A DNA stretch of 64,000 bases from Pyxidicoccus xibeiensis. GTDB taxonomy: Bacteria; Myxococcota; Myxococcia; Myxococcales; Myxococcaceae. Position numbers and translations under genes: made by a program. The stretch lies in NCBI RefSeq assembly GCF_024198175.1, contig NZ_JAJVKV010000003.1, positions 310,001-374,000 of the forward strand, written 5' to 3'. Shown here piece by piece: positions 1-8,454 of the stretch (positions are counted from its first letter, which is position 1; each line of letters begins with the position of its first letter). Under the pieces are notes generated by a model. It was not told where the DNA came from. It saw only the letters and a list, made by a program, of their open reading frames with translations, and made no database searches.

Positions 1-1016
1 ACACGGTAGAAGTAGTAGGGCTTGTCGCCGGGCTTCATCACGAAGTCCGGGCCGAACCACGTCCACGGCTTGTACCAGACGCTCAGGTCCACGGTGGACA
101 GGTGGTACACGCCCGGGCTGACCCGCTTCACGTCGTGGTAGATGTCCGCGAACTGCACGGCCACCGGCAGCGGCGGAATCACGCCCACCAGGTAGCAGAC
201 GAGCAGCGCGGCCTGCACGCCAAAGCCCGGAATGGCCACGTTGCGGATGAGGAACTCCACGTCCGGGCGCCAGCGCTCAATCAGGCGCATCAGCCCGAAG
301 ACGCTCGCGCTGCCCAGGGCCAGCGCCAGCAGGAACACCCAGAGGCCCATGCGGCCGAACACCACCGGCAGCAGGCAGGCGAAGTAGAGCGTCACGCACA
401 GGCTGAGCAGCACCACGCGGATGATGGGGCCCACCTTGCGGAACTGGGGCAATTCGTTGGCCACCAGCAGCGCGAACAGGCCCACGACGAAGAGGTAGGG
501 CGTGAAGCCGGACGTGCTCTTGAAGAGCAGCAGCATGAAGACGCTGAGCAGGCTGCCGAAGAAGAAGTGCACGGCGTCTTCGCGCCAGCGCCACACCTTC
601 ACCAGGAACTTCGGCGGCTCGGAGCCTTCAGGGAAGCGCTGCTCCAGGAGCAGCAGCGTGGACAGGATGACGAGGTACGCGAAGCTCTGCACGAGCGTCA
701 GCGTGTCGTCGATGCGGCTGAGCGAGACGATGTCGTAGAGGAAGCCGCCGAAGAAGAAGGCGGCCATCTCCCACTTCTCATGGCGGGTGCGGAACTCCTG
801 CACCTTCTCCATGAGGGTGGGCGTCTTGACGGTGGACACCAGGTCGTCCGGGTCCACCGCCACGCCGGGCGCGTTGGCCGGGAGCACGGTGTCCGTCAGG
901 GCGACGGCGGCGTTGGTTCCAGCGACGGGGACGTTCGCCTGGGCGGCCGGGACTCCCGGCACGTCGGCGGACTCGTCCTGCTTCTCAGGGGAGTTGGGCT
1001 GTGTTGCGGTGACCAC
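1..1016 (-). CDS. DUF2914-type polytopic membrane protein (3' end outside window)
   Basis: The 338 visible residues start at a GTG at 1016 with GAGGAA a few bases upstream. The first ~75 residues are Ala/Pro/Val/Asp-rich and probably disordered. Hydrophobic helices follow at about 84-98, 112-125, 149-165, 172-187, 199-220, 225-241 and 268-285. The motifs FFFGGFLYDIVSLSRIDD and LLVANELPQFRKVG and the closing aromatic stretch VWYKPWTWFGPDF are features I associate with DUF2914 proteins, which have an N-terminal membrane bundle and a C-terminal soluble domain, here cut off by the window edge. The function of the family is not known to me. It follows grxD on the same strand, separated by two strong hairpins, so it is probably a separate transcript. 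The family call is from memory of its motifs. Confidence 0.7.
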   Translation of the reverse strand, partial: MVTATQPNSPEKQDESADVPGVPAAQANVPVAGTNAAVALTDTVLPANAPGVAVDPDDLVSTVKTPTLMEKVQEFRTRHEKWEMAAFFFGGFLYDIVSLSRIDDTLTLVQSFAYLVILSTLLLLEQRFPEGSEPPKFLVKVWRWREDAVHFFFGSLLSVFMLLLFKSTSGFTPYLFVVGLFALLVANELPQFRKVGPIIRVVLLSLCVTLYFACLLPVVFGRMGLWVFLLALALGSASVFGLMRLIERWRPDVEFLIRNVAIPGFGVQAALLVCYLVGVIPPLPVAVQFADIYHDVKRVSPGVYHLSTVDLSVWYKPWTWFGPDFVMKPGDKPYYFYR

Positions 1017-1058
1017 GGGATTCCTCGGGGCAGCGGCGACGCCAGTCTAGCCGCTGTC

Positions 1059-1113
1059 GGGGGAGGCGGTCTCCCCCGCCTCTTCCCCCTGTCGGGAGAG
1101 GTAGCCTCTCCCG
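1059..1113 (-). terminator. Tandem stem-loops between grxD and the DUF2914 gene
   Basis: There are two consecutive inverted repeats: GGGGGAG/CTCCCCC with a 5-base loop (1059-1077) and CGGGAGAGG/CCTCTCCCG with a 3-base loop (1093-1113). They lie just downstream of grxD on the minus strand. No T-run follows, so a terminator role is likely but not proven. They could also stabilise the 3' end of the message. Confidence 0.5.
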
Positions 1114-1136
1114 CTCCCCCAAGCCCGCGGGACGAC

Positions 1137-1457
1137 TCAGGCCGGGGACTTGCCGGCGACCAGGTCCGCCAGCTCGCCGCGCTCGGCCAGCTCCATCAGG
1201 ATGTCGGAGCCGCCGACGAACTGCCCGTTGATGAAGATCTGCGGAATGGTGGGCCAGTTGGTGAGGTCCTTGATGCCCTGGCGCACCTCCGGGTCGGCCA
1301 GGACGTCCACGGTGTGGACCTCGCCGTACGGCTGGAGGATCTGCAGCGCCCGCGCGGAGAAGCCGCACTGCGGGAACAGGGCGTTGCCCTTCATGAACAG
1401 GACGATCTTGTGCGACTTCGTCTCCTGCTCCAACCGCGTCTTGAGCTCGGGGGTCAT
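1137..1457 (-). CDS. grxD: Monothiol (CGFS) glutaredoxin
   Basis: This 106-residue protein has the active-site tetrapeptide CGFS at residues 31-34, preceded by FMKGNALFPQ, and the TIPQIFINGQFVGG glutathione/cis-proline region. Together these define the Grx4/Grx5-type monothiol glutaredoxins. Such proteins bind a glutathione-ligated [2Fe-2S] cluster as a homodimer or with BolA and deliver Fe-S clusters in the cytoplasm. The ATG at 1457 has AGGAG about 8 bases upstream; an open frame continues 5' but lacks family similarity. The bolA-type gene ends only 14 bases upstream, so the two known partners are co-transcribed. Confidence 0.93.
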   Translation of the reverse strand: MTPELKTRLEQETKSHKIVLFMKGNALFPQCGFSARALQILQPYGEVHTVDVLADPEVRQGIKDLTNWPTIPQIFINGQFVGGSDILMELAERGELADLVAGKSPA

Positions 1458-1471
1458 TCGTCCGTCTCCTT

Positions 1472-1729
1472 CTAGCGAGGCCCGAGCTTCTTCCACTGCT
1501 CGGGCGAATAGGTCTTGAGCGCGAGCGCATGCAGCTCGCCCGACTTCAGCCACTGCTGGAGGGGCGCGTACACCAGTTGATGCTGCTGCACCATGGGCTT
1601 GCCCGCGAAGTCGGGGCTCACCACCCGGGCCTCGAAGTGGTCCCCCGTCCCGGTGGTATCTCTAACCTCCACCTCGGAGCCCGGCAGGGCATCCAGGATG
1701 CGGCCACGGACGAACTCGGCGTCGAGCAT
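1472..1729 (-). CDS. BolA family protein
   Basis: This 85-residue protein carries the BolA fold signatures: GDHFEARVVSPDF in the middle, and QQHQLVYAPLQQWLKSGELHALALKTYSP with the conserved histidine region and the ALxLKTYxP ending. BolA proteins pair with CGFS glutaredoxins to hold [2Fe-2S] clusters, which fits the grxD gene directly downstream. The start ATG at 1729 overlaps the TGA of the yqgE-type gene by one base, so translation is probably coupled. The short length and lack of an N-terminal extension are typical of the BolA2/IbaG-like subgroup. Whether it acts as a transcription factor, as proposed for E. coli BolA, cannot be told. Confidence 0.88.
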   Translation of the reverse strand: MLDAEFVRGRILDALPGSEVEVRDTTGTGDHFEARVVSPDFAGKPMVQQHQLVYAPLQQWLKSGELHALALKTYSPEQWKKLGPR

Positions 1730-2274
1730 CAGTTCATTCCCCTTCCCATCACCAGCATGGCCGGGTCCACGCCCATGCCACGCAACGTGGTCTCCCACAA
1801 TTTACCGGGCTCCAGCTCCAGCACCGCGTCGGCGGTGGCCTCGGCGAAGAGCCAGGAACCGGCCGCAATCTCGCTCTCCAGTTGCTTGGGGCCCCAGCCG
1901 GCGTAGCCCAGGCAGAAGCGCAGGCGCGGCGACGGGTTCTCCAGCAGGGGCCCCAGCGCGTCCAGCGTCACGCTCAGGTACAGGCCGGGCATCACCGGGT
2001 GCTTCTCCGTCAGCTCCGCGAAGTCATGGAGGACGAAGCCCCGCTGCGGCTCCACCGGGCCGCCCACGAAGACGGGCTGGCTGGCGCGCACGGAGGAGAT
2101 GCCCAGGTTCTGCCCGCTCGCCAGCTCGCCGAGCGTCAGGGGCGCACCCCGGTTGATGACGAGCCCCATGGAGCCCGTCTCCCCGTGCTCGATCATGAGG
2201 ATGACCGAGCGGTAGAAGTTCGGGTCCCCGAGCTGGGGCATGGCCAGCAGAAGTCCGGGAGCGAGGTTCTTCAC
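1729..2274 (-). CDS. YqgE/AlgH family protein
   Basis: This 181-residue protein begins MKNLAPGLLLAMPQLGDPNF and contains RSVILMIEHGETGSMGLVINR and PVFVGGPVEPQRGFVLH, the hallmark blocks of YqgE/AlgH. The family is conserved in many Gram-negatives; AlgH has been linked to alginate regulation in Pseudomonas, but the biochemical role is unclear. The GTG start at 2274 is chosen because it matches the family N-terminus, although no good Shine-Dalgarno is visible. It heads a tight group with bolA (1-base overlap) and grxD, suggesting a role linked to redox or Fe-S homeostasis, which is my inference. Confidence 0.9.
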   Translation of the reverse strand: MKNLAPGLLLAMPQLGDPNFYRSVILMIEHGETGSMGLVINRGAPLTLGELASGQNLGISSVRASQPVFVGGPVEPQRGFVLHDFAELTEKHPVMPGLYLSVTLDALGPLLENPSPRLRFCLGYAGWGPKQLESEIAAGSWLFAEATADAVLELEPGKLWETTLRGMGVDPAMLVMGRGMN

Positions 2275-2364
2275 AGGAGAAGCATCAACCGTTCGCGGGG
2301 GCGGCGCAACCGGAACCCGACCCGTGGGTTCCGGGGCCGTCCACCTCGCGAAACGGGGTCGGCG

Positions 2365-2826
2365 TCAGTGCCAGCTCGTGTGCTTGGACTGGAGCGCCTC
2401 GGCAAGCCGCTCGGGGCTCAGGGGCTTGCCGATGAAGAGGTCCGCGCCCAGGCCCTTGCACTTGCGCGCCATGGCCGCGTCGCTCATCGCGCTCACGCCG
2501 ATGAGGACGGACTGCGGGAAGCGCTCGCGCAGCCGGGACATCAGCGTGGCGCCGCTGCGGCCGGGCAGGAAGACGTCGACGATGGCGGCGTCCATGCGCT
2601 TGTTGCGCACGGCGAACTCCGCCTCCTCGGCGCTGCCGACGGGGAGCGGCTCGTAGCCCCAGCCCGCCAGCATCTCCACGAGAATCTCCCGGTGCGTCGG
2701 GTCGTCCTCCACCACGAGCACCGCGCCACGGACGGCCTCTACACGCAGCTCGTCACTGCGCTCCTTGCGCTCGTTGGTGTCGAGTCCGGTGGAGAGGGAG
2801 AGCTCTTCGGTGGTGGGGAGGGACAT
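2365..2826 (-). CDS. Single-domain response regulator
   Basis: The 153-residue product has a ~33-residue leader and a receiver domain: acidic pocket VVEDD (residues 38-42), phospho-acceptor D84 in AAIVDVFLPGRSG, S112 in GVSAMS and K134 in FIGKPLS. There is no output domain, so it probably works by protein-protein contact in a phosphorelay, as many orphan receivers of myxobacteria do. No histidine kinase is adjacent. The ATG at 2826 is preferred. The open frame extends upstream, but that part has no similarity and would cross a hairpin. Partner and pathway cannot be predicted from the sequence. Confidence 0.85.
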   Translation of the reverse strand: MSLPTTEELSLSTGLDTNERKERSDELRVEAVRGAVLVVEDDPTHREILVEMLAGWGYEPLPVGSAEEAEFAVRNKRMDAAIVDVFLPGRSGATLMSRLRERFPQSVLIGVSAMSDAAMARKCKGLGADLFIGKPLSPERLAEALQSKHTSWH

Positions 2827-2843
2827 GAGTTCACCGGTTGGGC

Positions 2844-2868
2844 AAAAGGTTTCCGTGTGATGGAAACC
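2844..2868 (-). terminator. Rho-independent-type terminator after the ABC transporter genes
   Basis: GGTTTCC (2848-2854) and GGAAACC (2862-2868) form a perfect 7-bp stem with a 7-base loop. On the minus strand the stem is followed by TTTT. It lies ~60 bp past the end of the inner permease gene and only ~20 bp before the response-regulator start codon, so it may instead be a leader hairpin of that gene. A perfect 12-bp palindrome CCCAACGTTGGG sits just beside it (2874-2885). Confidence 0.55.
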
Positions 2869-2926
2869 CACCCCCCAACGTTGGGAATTCCACGTCCCGG
2901 GTGCCTCCCCCACCCCCGATGTACCC

Positions 2927-3739
2927 TCAGACGGCGCGGCGGGGGCTCGCCGAGAGCGCCTGGGAGGCGAGCGAGGCGCCGAGCACCAGCAGCACGAGCA
3001 GCGCCCAGGCAGGCAGCACCACGCGGCCACCGCCCTCGTCGATGAGGGCCGCGTAGCTGGTGCCCAGGTAGCGGCCCAGGGACATGGGCTCCATGCGGGC
3101 GATGCCGAAGAAGCTCACGGTGGACTCGGTGAGGATGGCGGCGGGCAGGCGGCTGAGGAACACCGCCAGCGCGAAGGGGCGCAGCGCGGGCCACAGGTGG
3201 ACGCGCAGCACATGCGCGCCCCCGCCGCCGAGCGCCCGGGCGGCCGCCACGTACTCCTGGGACTCAAGGGTGGCCAGCCGGTTGCGGAACATGCGCGCCG
3301 GGCCCGCCCAGCCCACCAGGGCGAGGGAGGCGACCATCAGCCCGAAGGGGCCCAGCCCCCCACTCTGCCCCGCGTCCGCGAGCGACTGGCCCGCGAGCTG
3401 GAGCACCATGACCACGAGCACGTCGGGGAGCGCGAAGACGGCGTCCACGGCGCGCAGCAGGGCCTGCTCCACGGCGCCGCCGGACAGGCGCGCCACGGCG
3501 GCCACGGTGAGGCCGATGAGCGTGGACAGCGCCCCGGCGGCGAGGCCCACGGCGAGGGAGACCCAGAGCCCACCGAAGGCCAGCTCGCACACGGTGCGGT
3601 CGGGGCGTGTCGGGTCCATGCCCAGCGGACAGGTGCTGGCGAGCGCCTCCGGGAAGAGGCGGCCCGCGACGAGGCTGAGCAGGCCCAGGCCGATGAGGAG
3701 CGTCAGGCCGAAGCGGGCGCGAGGAGGAACGCGGCTCAT
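2927..3739 (-). CDS. ABC transporter permease, DppC/OppC type
   Basis: This 270-residue inner-membrane protein has about six hydrophobic segments and the cytoplasmic coupling loop EYVAAARALGGGGAHVLRVHLWP (EAA-type), the contact site for the ATPase subunit. Family: binding-protein-dependent permeases of the dipeptide/oligopeptide/nickel class. The first ~25 residues form a membrane anchor, as in DppC. The ATG at 3739 overlaps the stop of the preceding permease gene by 4 bases (ATGA), showing operon organisation with it and the binding protein. No ATPase gene follows; a terminator-like hairpin ends the group. The substrate is probably a short peptide but cannot be specified. Confidence 0.87.
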   Translation of the reverse strand: MSRVPPRARFGLTLLIGLGLLSLVAGRLFPEALASTCPLGMDPTRPDRTVCELAFGGLWVSLAVGLAAGALSTLIGLTVAAVARLSGGAVEQALLRAVDAVFALPDVLVVMVLQLAGQSLADAGQSGGLGPFGLMVASLALVGWAGPARMFRNRLATLESQEYVAAARALGGGGAHVLRVHLWPALRPFALAVFLSRLPAAILTESTVSFFGIARMEPMSLGRYLGTSYAALIDEGGGRVVLPAWALLVLLVLGASLASQALSASPRRAV

Positions 3740-4620
3740 GTGGAGGCCTCCCGCGAGCGCGGGTCCACGACGTAGCGGAGCGCCTCCACCGCGAGGCTCA
3801 CGACGACGAGCAGCGATGCGAAGGTGGTGGTGGCCACCACGACGACGGCGACCTGCTTGTTGAGCACGGCGAGGACGTAGAGCTGGCCGAAGTAAGGCAG
3901 GCCGAAGACGCGCTCCGCGGCGAAGGAGCCGGCAAGCAGCGACGTGGCCACCGGGCCCACGGCGTCCAGGAGGGCAGGCCACACGTTGGGGAGCACGTGG
4001 CGGCGCAGCACGGTGGCCTGGGCCAGCCCCTTGCTCAGCGCGGTGCGCACGTAGTCGCGGGACAGCTCGGTCTCCAGCGAGTCACCGACGAGCGTGCCCA
4101 GGAAGATGCCGGGCCAGATGGACGTGACGAGCGCCGCGCACAGCTCGGGGAGCATGTTGCCGCGCTCCACGACAGCAGGCGCCAGCAGCAGCGCGGGGAT
4201 GAAGACGGGCGTGCCGAAGGCGACGGCCGGCACCGCGTCACCGAGCGCGGCCCACCGGCCCCGGCGCCACCGGGTGCGCAGCAGCGCGAAGCCCAGCGCC
4301 CACACCAGCGCGAGCGGCAGCGCCATCAGTCCCACGCCCACGCTGCCGGAGAGCTTGAGCAGCAGCTCGTCGCCGGTGATGCCCTGCGCGCTGGTACCGA
4401 GGCGCTCGCCGCGGAAGAGCTTCTGCCAGGGGCGAAGGAACCCCAGCGGCTCACCGATGCCGAGGTCGCGCTGGTACGAAGCGGACAGCTCCTTGGAGAC
4501 CTGGCGCTTGGACTCCGTCTCCGTGGTGAGCGGCAGCGCCGCCATGAGGAAGTAGGAGACGACGGCAACGATGGGCACCAGCACGAGCTGACGCGACAGC
4601 TTCCGCGCTATCGCCATCAT
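3736..4620 (-). CDS. ABC transporter permease, DppB/OppB type
   Basis: This 294-residue protein begins with the DppB-like pattern of an N-terminal helix (residues 9-30), a periplasmic stretch, and a C-terminal bundle. The EAA loop reads SRDYVRTALSKGLAQATVLR with RRHVLPN following, ending near ALRYVVDPR, all typical of DppB/OppB subunits. It pairs with the DppC-type protein (4-base gene overlap) to form the transmembrane channel. ATG codons at 4620 and 4617 are both possible; GAGGTG lies just upstream. The N-terminal ~100 residues look more diverged than in standard DppB, so substrate class is uncertain. Confidence 0.85.
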   Translation of the reverse strand: MMAIARKLSRQLVLVPIVAVVSYFLMAALPLTTETESKRQVSKELSASYQRDLGIGEPLGFLRPWQKLFRGERLGTSAQGITGDELLLKLSGSVGVGLMALPLALVWALGFALLRTRWRRGRWAALGDAVPAVAFGTPVFIPALLLAPAVVERGNMLPELCAALVTSIWPGIFLGTLVGDSLETELSRDYVRTALSKGLAQATVLRRHVLPNVWPALLDAVGPVATSLLAGSFAAERVFGLPYFGQLYVLAVLNKQVAVVVVATTTFASLLVVVSLAVEALRYVVDPRSREAST

Positions 4621-4687
4621 GAGGACACCTCGGCCCGGGCGGATTCAGCATCGGTAGACCGCCGCAGCAGCCGCGCCGCCGTCAGCA

Positions 4688-6418
4688 TCATGGGGACACC
4701 CCGGCCTTGAGGTCCCCGGCGGGCCCCAGTCGCATCGAGCGCAGGGCGAGGAAGTTGAAGGGGTCCACGTCCAGCCCGCGCAGCCGTGCGCGGGCCCGGA
4801 AGTACCGGTCCGGGTGGTAGATGGGCGCAATCACCGCCTGCTCGCCCACGAGCACCTCCTGGGCCTGCGCGTACAGAGAGCGAGCACGCGCCTCATCCGG
4901 CTCCCCGTCTCCCGCCTCCAGCAGCCGCTCGAAGCGGGCCATGGGCTCGCCGCCCGCCTGCGTCTCCCAGCCCGTCTGGTGATTGCCCTCGCGCTCGAAG
5001 AGCGTGAAGAACGTGTTGGGGTGCGCGTAGTCGCCGCCCAGGCGCCGCATGTACAGGTCATACCCACGAGGCCCCTGAGCCGTGCGCCGGGCGACCTCCG
5101 CGGTGAAGTCCGAGCGCGCCTCGAGCACCACCTGCACGCCCATCCGGGCCAGCTGCGCCGCGATACGCTCGGCGATGGCCACCTCCGGCACGAAGCCATC
5201 ACCCTGCCGGTAGATGAGCCTCAGCGGCCGGTCCAGGCCCGGCACGCCCTTCAGCGCCGCCCTCGCGGCCTCGGGCGCGTAGCGAGGCAGGCGAGCGGCC
5301 TCCTCGGCGGTGGCGGCGCCGGGCAGCTCCGGCGGGAGCAGCACGTTCGTCGGACGTGCCGCCGGCAGCAGTCCCGCCATCAGCGCCTCGCGGTCCAGCG
5401 CCATGGACAGGGCGCGCCGCACCTCGGGCCGGTCCAGCGGCGCCCGCTCGGTGTTGAAGGCGAGGTAGTACGTGGACAGCAGCGGCTCGCGCTGAAGGTC
5501 CTCGGGCCGGCGCAGGCGCAGCGACGCGGCGCTGTCCATGAAGACGAAGTCCACCCGGCCGCGCTCGTACAGCGCCGCGCCAATCTCCGACTTCATCAGC
5601 GTGATGACGGGCGCGGGCGTCTCACCGGGCTGCAGCGGCGGAGGAAACGCCGTGGCCGGGTTGTAGACGAGCCGCACGCGCTCTCCCGCGCGGTCCCAGC
5701 GCTCCACCCGGTAGGGCCCCAGCGCCAGCGGCCGGCCGTCGCGTGGCCGGTCGAAGTAGTCGCGGACCGCCTCGTCCGGCTTGCCCTCCAGGTCCGCCGC
5801 GGGCGCGGGATAGAAGATGTAGACGTTGGCGACGCGAGCCAGGAAGTAGCTGCGCGGCCGGGCCAGCGTCACCCGCAGCGTGTGCGCGTCCACGGCCTGC
5901 ACACCGACGCGCTCCAGCGCCGCGCGCACCTCCGCGTCCGGAGCACCGCGCTCCTGCAGCGCCAGCGCTTCCGCCGCGCCCTCCAGGTCGGCCATCTCTC
6001 CACGCTCGCGTCCCCGCAACGCGCGCCGCCAGCCGACAACGAAGTCGCGCGCGGTGAGCGGCGAGCCGTCGGACCAGCGCACGTCCCGCCGCAGGTGGAA
6101 CGTGTACACCTCGCGTCCCTGCCCGTCGGTGGTGCGCTCCCACCGCTCGGCCAGGCCGGGCTGCACGGAGTAGTCCGCCCCCAGCTGCGTGAGGCCGCGC
6201 TGGGTGGCCAGCATGATGGGATAGTTGGCCCAGCTCTCCGGGTCCGAGTGGCTCCAGTCCAGCGTGGTGGGCATCGCCGGCACCACCACCTTCACGCCCG
6301 GGTCCTGCTGGAAGCCACAGGGCCCACAGGCCCCAGCCACCAGGGCCACCAGGAGACACCACCACCGGAGTCGAGCGCGCGCAGCCACCGGACCGGGTTG
6401 TACCCCGAAGCGCGCCAC
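4688..6418 (-). CDS. Peptide-binding lipoprotein (SBP family 5) of an ABC transporter
   Basis: This 576-residue protein has a signal sequence ending LVALVAGAC; the lipidation cysteine would be residue 31. The mature part has the family-5 (OppA/DppA) plan: early VVVPAMPTTLDWSHSDPES, then LAERWERTTDG, YTFHLRRDVRWSDGSPLTARDFV, LGPYRVERW, DFVFMDSAASLRLR and RRALSMALDREALMAGLL. It would capture peptides outside the inner membrane and feed the two permeases encoded 67 bp downstream. The GTG at 6418 has no Shine-Dalgarno and follows a hairpin closely. GTG at 6388 would place the cysteine at residue 21, a more usual signal length, so the true start may be there. The ATPases must be encoded elsewhere. 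Confidence 0.88.
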   Translation of the reverse strand: MARFGVQPGPVAARARLRWWCLLVALVAGACGPCGFQQDPGVKVVVPAMPTTLDWSHSDPESWANYPIMLATQRGLTQLGADYSVQPGLAERWERTTDGQGREVYTFHLRRDVRWSDGSPLTARDFVVGWRRALRGRERGEMADLEGAAEALALQERGAPDAEVRAALERVGVQAVDAHTLRVTLARPRSYFLARVANVYIFYPAPAADLEGKPDEAVRDYFDRPRDGRPLALGPYRVERWDRAGERVRLVYNPATAFPPPLQPGETPAPVITLMKSEIGAALYERGRVDFVFMDSAASLRLRRPEDLQREPLLSTYYLAFNTERAPLDRPEVRRALSMALDREALMAGLLPAARPTNVLLPPELPGAATAEEAARLPRYAPEAARAALKGVPGLDRPLRLIYRQGDGFVPEVAIAERIAAQLARMGVQVVLEARSDFTAEVARRTAQGPRGYDLYMRRLGGDYAHPNTFFTLFEREGNHQTGWETQAGGEPMARFERLLEAGDGEPDEARARSLYAQAQEVLVGEQAVIAPIYHPDRYFRARARLRGLDVDPFNFLALRSMRLGPAGDLKAGVSP

Positions 6419-6429
6419 GTCAGAAAAAG

Positions 6430-6476
6430 AGAAGCCAGGAGACCGGCGACCTCGGTCGTCCGGCGTCCTGGCCTCT
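6430..6476 (-). terminator. Hairpin element, copy A
   Basis: GAAGCCAGGA (6431-6440) pairs with TCCTGGCCTC after an inner GC-rich arm. On the minus strand the stem is followed by CTCTTTTTCTGAC, a rho-independent-like tail. It lies ~140 bp after the RCC1 gene and immediately before the binding-protein gene. The whole ~65-bp block is almost identical to copy B at 8408-8454. Confidence 0.6.
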
Positions 6477-6613
6477 CGTCACTTCAGCGGGCCGGCCCCT
6501 CGTCGAGCAGAGGAGCCTTCACCGCGCTACGGACGGGCTGCGTTGTCCTCGCCCTGCGCCGTCACGAGGAAGGGCCAGTGCCATCCACATCAACCACGTC
6601 CGCACCCCATTCA

Positions 6614-8245
6614 TCACGGAGTCACCTGCACCGGAGTCATGTGGTAGCCGGCCGTTCCATCTCCCAGTTGACCGAAGAAGTTGTCTCCCAAGGCCCAGAC
6701 GGTGCCGTCCTCCCTCCTTGCCACCGTGTGACTGTCGCCACCAGCGATAGCGGTCACGCCCGTCAGGCCCGGCACCTGCACCGGCGTCATCTGAGTCAGA
6801 CCCGCCGCGCTCCCCAGCTGTTCGTGGTAGTTGTATCCCCAGGCCCAGACGGTGCCGTCCGCCCTCAGCGCCAACGTGGACTTCACGCCAGCAGTGATAG
6901 CGGTGGCGCCCGTCAGGCCCGTCACCTGCACCGGCGTCGGCCGATGCGTACTCGTCCCGTCTCCCAGTTGGCCGATGTTGTGTCCCCAGGCCCAGACGGT
7001 GCCGTCCGCCCTCATCGCCACCGTGTGCACGTCGCCAGCAGCGAGGGCGGTGGCGCCCGTCAGGCCCGTCACCTGCACCGGCGTCCACCGAGTCGTACGC
7101 GTCCTGTCCCCCAGTTGGCCATCGGCGTTGTATCCCCAGGCCCAGACGGTGCCGTCCGACTTCAACGCCAACGTGTGCCTGCCGCCAGCAGCGATGGCGG
7201 TGACGCCCGTCAGGCCCGTCACCTGCACCGGCGTCGGCCGACGCGTATTCGTCCCATCCCCCAGTTGGCCGTAGGTGTTGAATCCCCAGGCCCAGACGGT
7301 GCCATCCTCCCTCAACGCCACCGAGTGCCTATAGTCAGCAGCAATGGCGGTGACGCCCGTCAGGCCCGGCACCTGCACCGGCGCCAACCGAGTCGTAGTC
7401 GTCCCGTCCCCCAGTTGGCCCTCGAAGTTGTCACCCCAGGCCCAGACGGTGCCGTCCTGCCTCATCGCCACCGTGTGAGTGTCGCCAGCAGCAACGCGAG
7501 TCCACGTGGAAGCCACGCACGGCGAGCCACCCTGCAAGGTGAAGGAGTTGCCAGTGGACAGGCCCAGCGCGTTGCTCACCGTCACCGTCACCGTGGGCGT
7601 CGTACCTTCCGCCACGCACGCGGGCGCAGTCCAGACGACCTCGCTCGTTGCCGCTCCACGGGTCGCAGGCGACAGGGTCCCTACGTTCGTCTGCCACGAG
7701 AACGTCAGCGCACTGCCCTGCGCGTCACTCGCCTCCACCCGGAAGTCCACCGTCCCGCCCGACGCCGGCACGGTGGGGCTCGACTGGTAGGACTCCACGA
7801 TTTCAGGTGGAAAGCACGCCGTCGGCTTCGGCTCCACGCAGATGCCGAGTATCCCCGTCGTCTGCCCGCCTCTCCCGTCCGTCACCGTCACCGTCAGCGC
7901 GCACCGGGCGCACGGACTGCCCGCGGGCGGCTGCGCCGTCGGCGTGAAGCTGGCGGCGGCCTGGGTGGCATGGGTCCACGTCCCCTCGCACCCCGCTGAC
8001 CACTGGTAGCCCAGGCTGTCACCGTCGTTGTCGCTGGCACTGGCCACCACCGCAGTGGCCTCTCCCACCTCCACCGTCGCCCGGCTCGCCACCACCGAGG
8101 TAATCGCCGGCGCCTCATTCGCGAATGGCGCGGGCGCATTCACCTCTTGCACTGCACCCGGAGCCCGCTGGACTTCACATCCAGCCACCGGGATGCAGAG
8201 GGACAGTACTACCCATGCCCACCACAGTCGGGCTTCTCGCGTCAT
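6614..8245 (-). CDS. RCC1-repeat (beta-propeller) lipoprotein
   Basis: The 543-residue product starts at ATG 8245 (GAGGA just upstream) with a signal peptide ending PVAGC (Cys23), so it is probably a lipoprotein. Residues ~35-140 and ~145-265 look like two Ig/PKD-type modules; the second ends in VVWTAPAC and VTVTVSNALGLSTG. Six RCC1 repeats follow, each with DGTVWAWG, QLGDGT and PVQV-GLTGVTAIAAG. The fourth has one residue fewer (HNIGQLG). The protein stops at TPVQVTP, in the middle of a repeat, so blade closure must use other strands. RCC1 folds are generic binding platforms; the partner is unknown. It stands alone between two copies of a hairpin element. Confidence 0.88.
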   Translation of the reverse strand: MTREARLWWAWVVLSLCIPVAGCEVQRAPGAVQEVNAPAPFANEAPAITSVVASRATVEVGEATAVVASASDNDGDSLGYQWSAGCEGTWTHATQAAASFTPTAQPPAGSPCARCALTVTVTDGRGGQTTGILGICVEPKPTACFPPEIVESYQSSPTVPASGGTVDFRVEASDAQGSALTFSWQTNVGTLSPATRGAATSEVVWTAPACVAEGTTPTVTVTVSNALGLSTGNSFTLQGGSPCVASTWTRVAAGDTHTVAMRQDGTVWAWGDNFEGQLGDGTTTTRLAPVQVPGLTGVTAIAADYRHSVALREDGTVWAWGFNTYGQLGDGTNTRRPTPVQVTGLTGVTAIAAGGRHTLALKSDGTVWAWGYNADGQLGDRTRTTRWTPVQVTGLTGATALAAGDVHTVAMRADGTVWAWGHNIGQLGDGTSTHRPTPVQVTGLTGATAITAGVKSTLALRADGTVWAWGYNYHEQLGSAAGLTQMTPVQVPGLTGVTAIAGGDSHTVARREDGTVWALGDNFFGQLGDGTAGYHMTPVQVTP

Positions 8246-8407
8246 GGAGTCCTCGTTCCAGCTTGGAGTGAGAGTGCTGCACTCCAAATACGGGACGCCC
8301 GACCGCGTCCGGCTACTCCGAGTGGAAGCCGCGAGAATCTACAGGACTCGAAAGACTCTTGAAATTGACGGACCCACCGGGCGCCGCCGCACCACGTCAG
8401 AAAAGAG

Positions 8408-8454
8408 AGAAGCCAGGAGACCGGTGACCTGAGTCATCCGGCGTCCTGGCTTCT
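8408..8454 (-). terminator. Hairpin element, copy B (lon terminator)
   Basis: A perfect 11-bp stem AGAAGCCAGGA/TCCTGGCTTCT encloses an inner arm. On the minus strand it is followed by CTCTTTTCTG, and it lies 29 bp past the lon stop codon. It is the probable lon terminator. A near-identical block lies at 6430-6476 on the other side of the RCC1 gene. Confidence 0.7.

Noticed and set aside
4814..7999. A 1061-codon plus-strand frame opposite the binding-protein and RCC1 genes
   Set aside because: It crosses two unrelated genes on the other strand and reads as low-complexity Arg/His/Gln; this is the normal antisense shadow of high-GC DNA.
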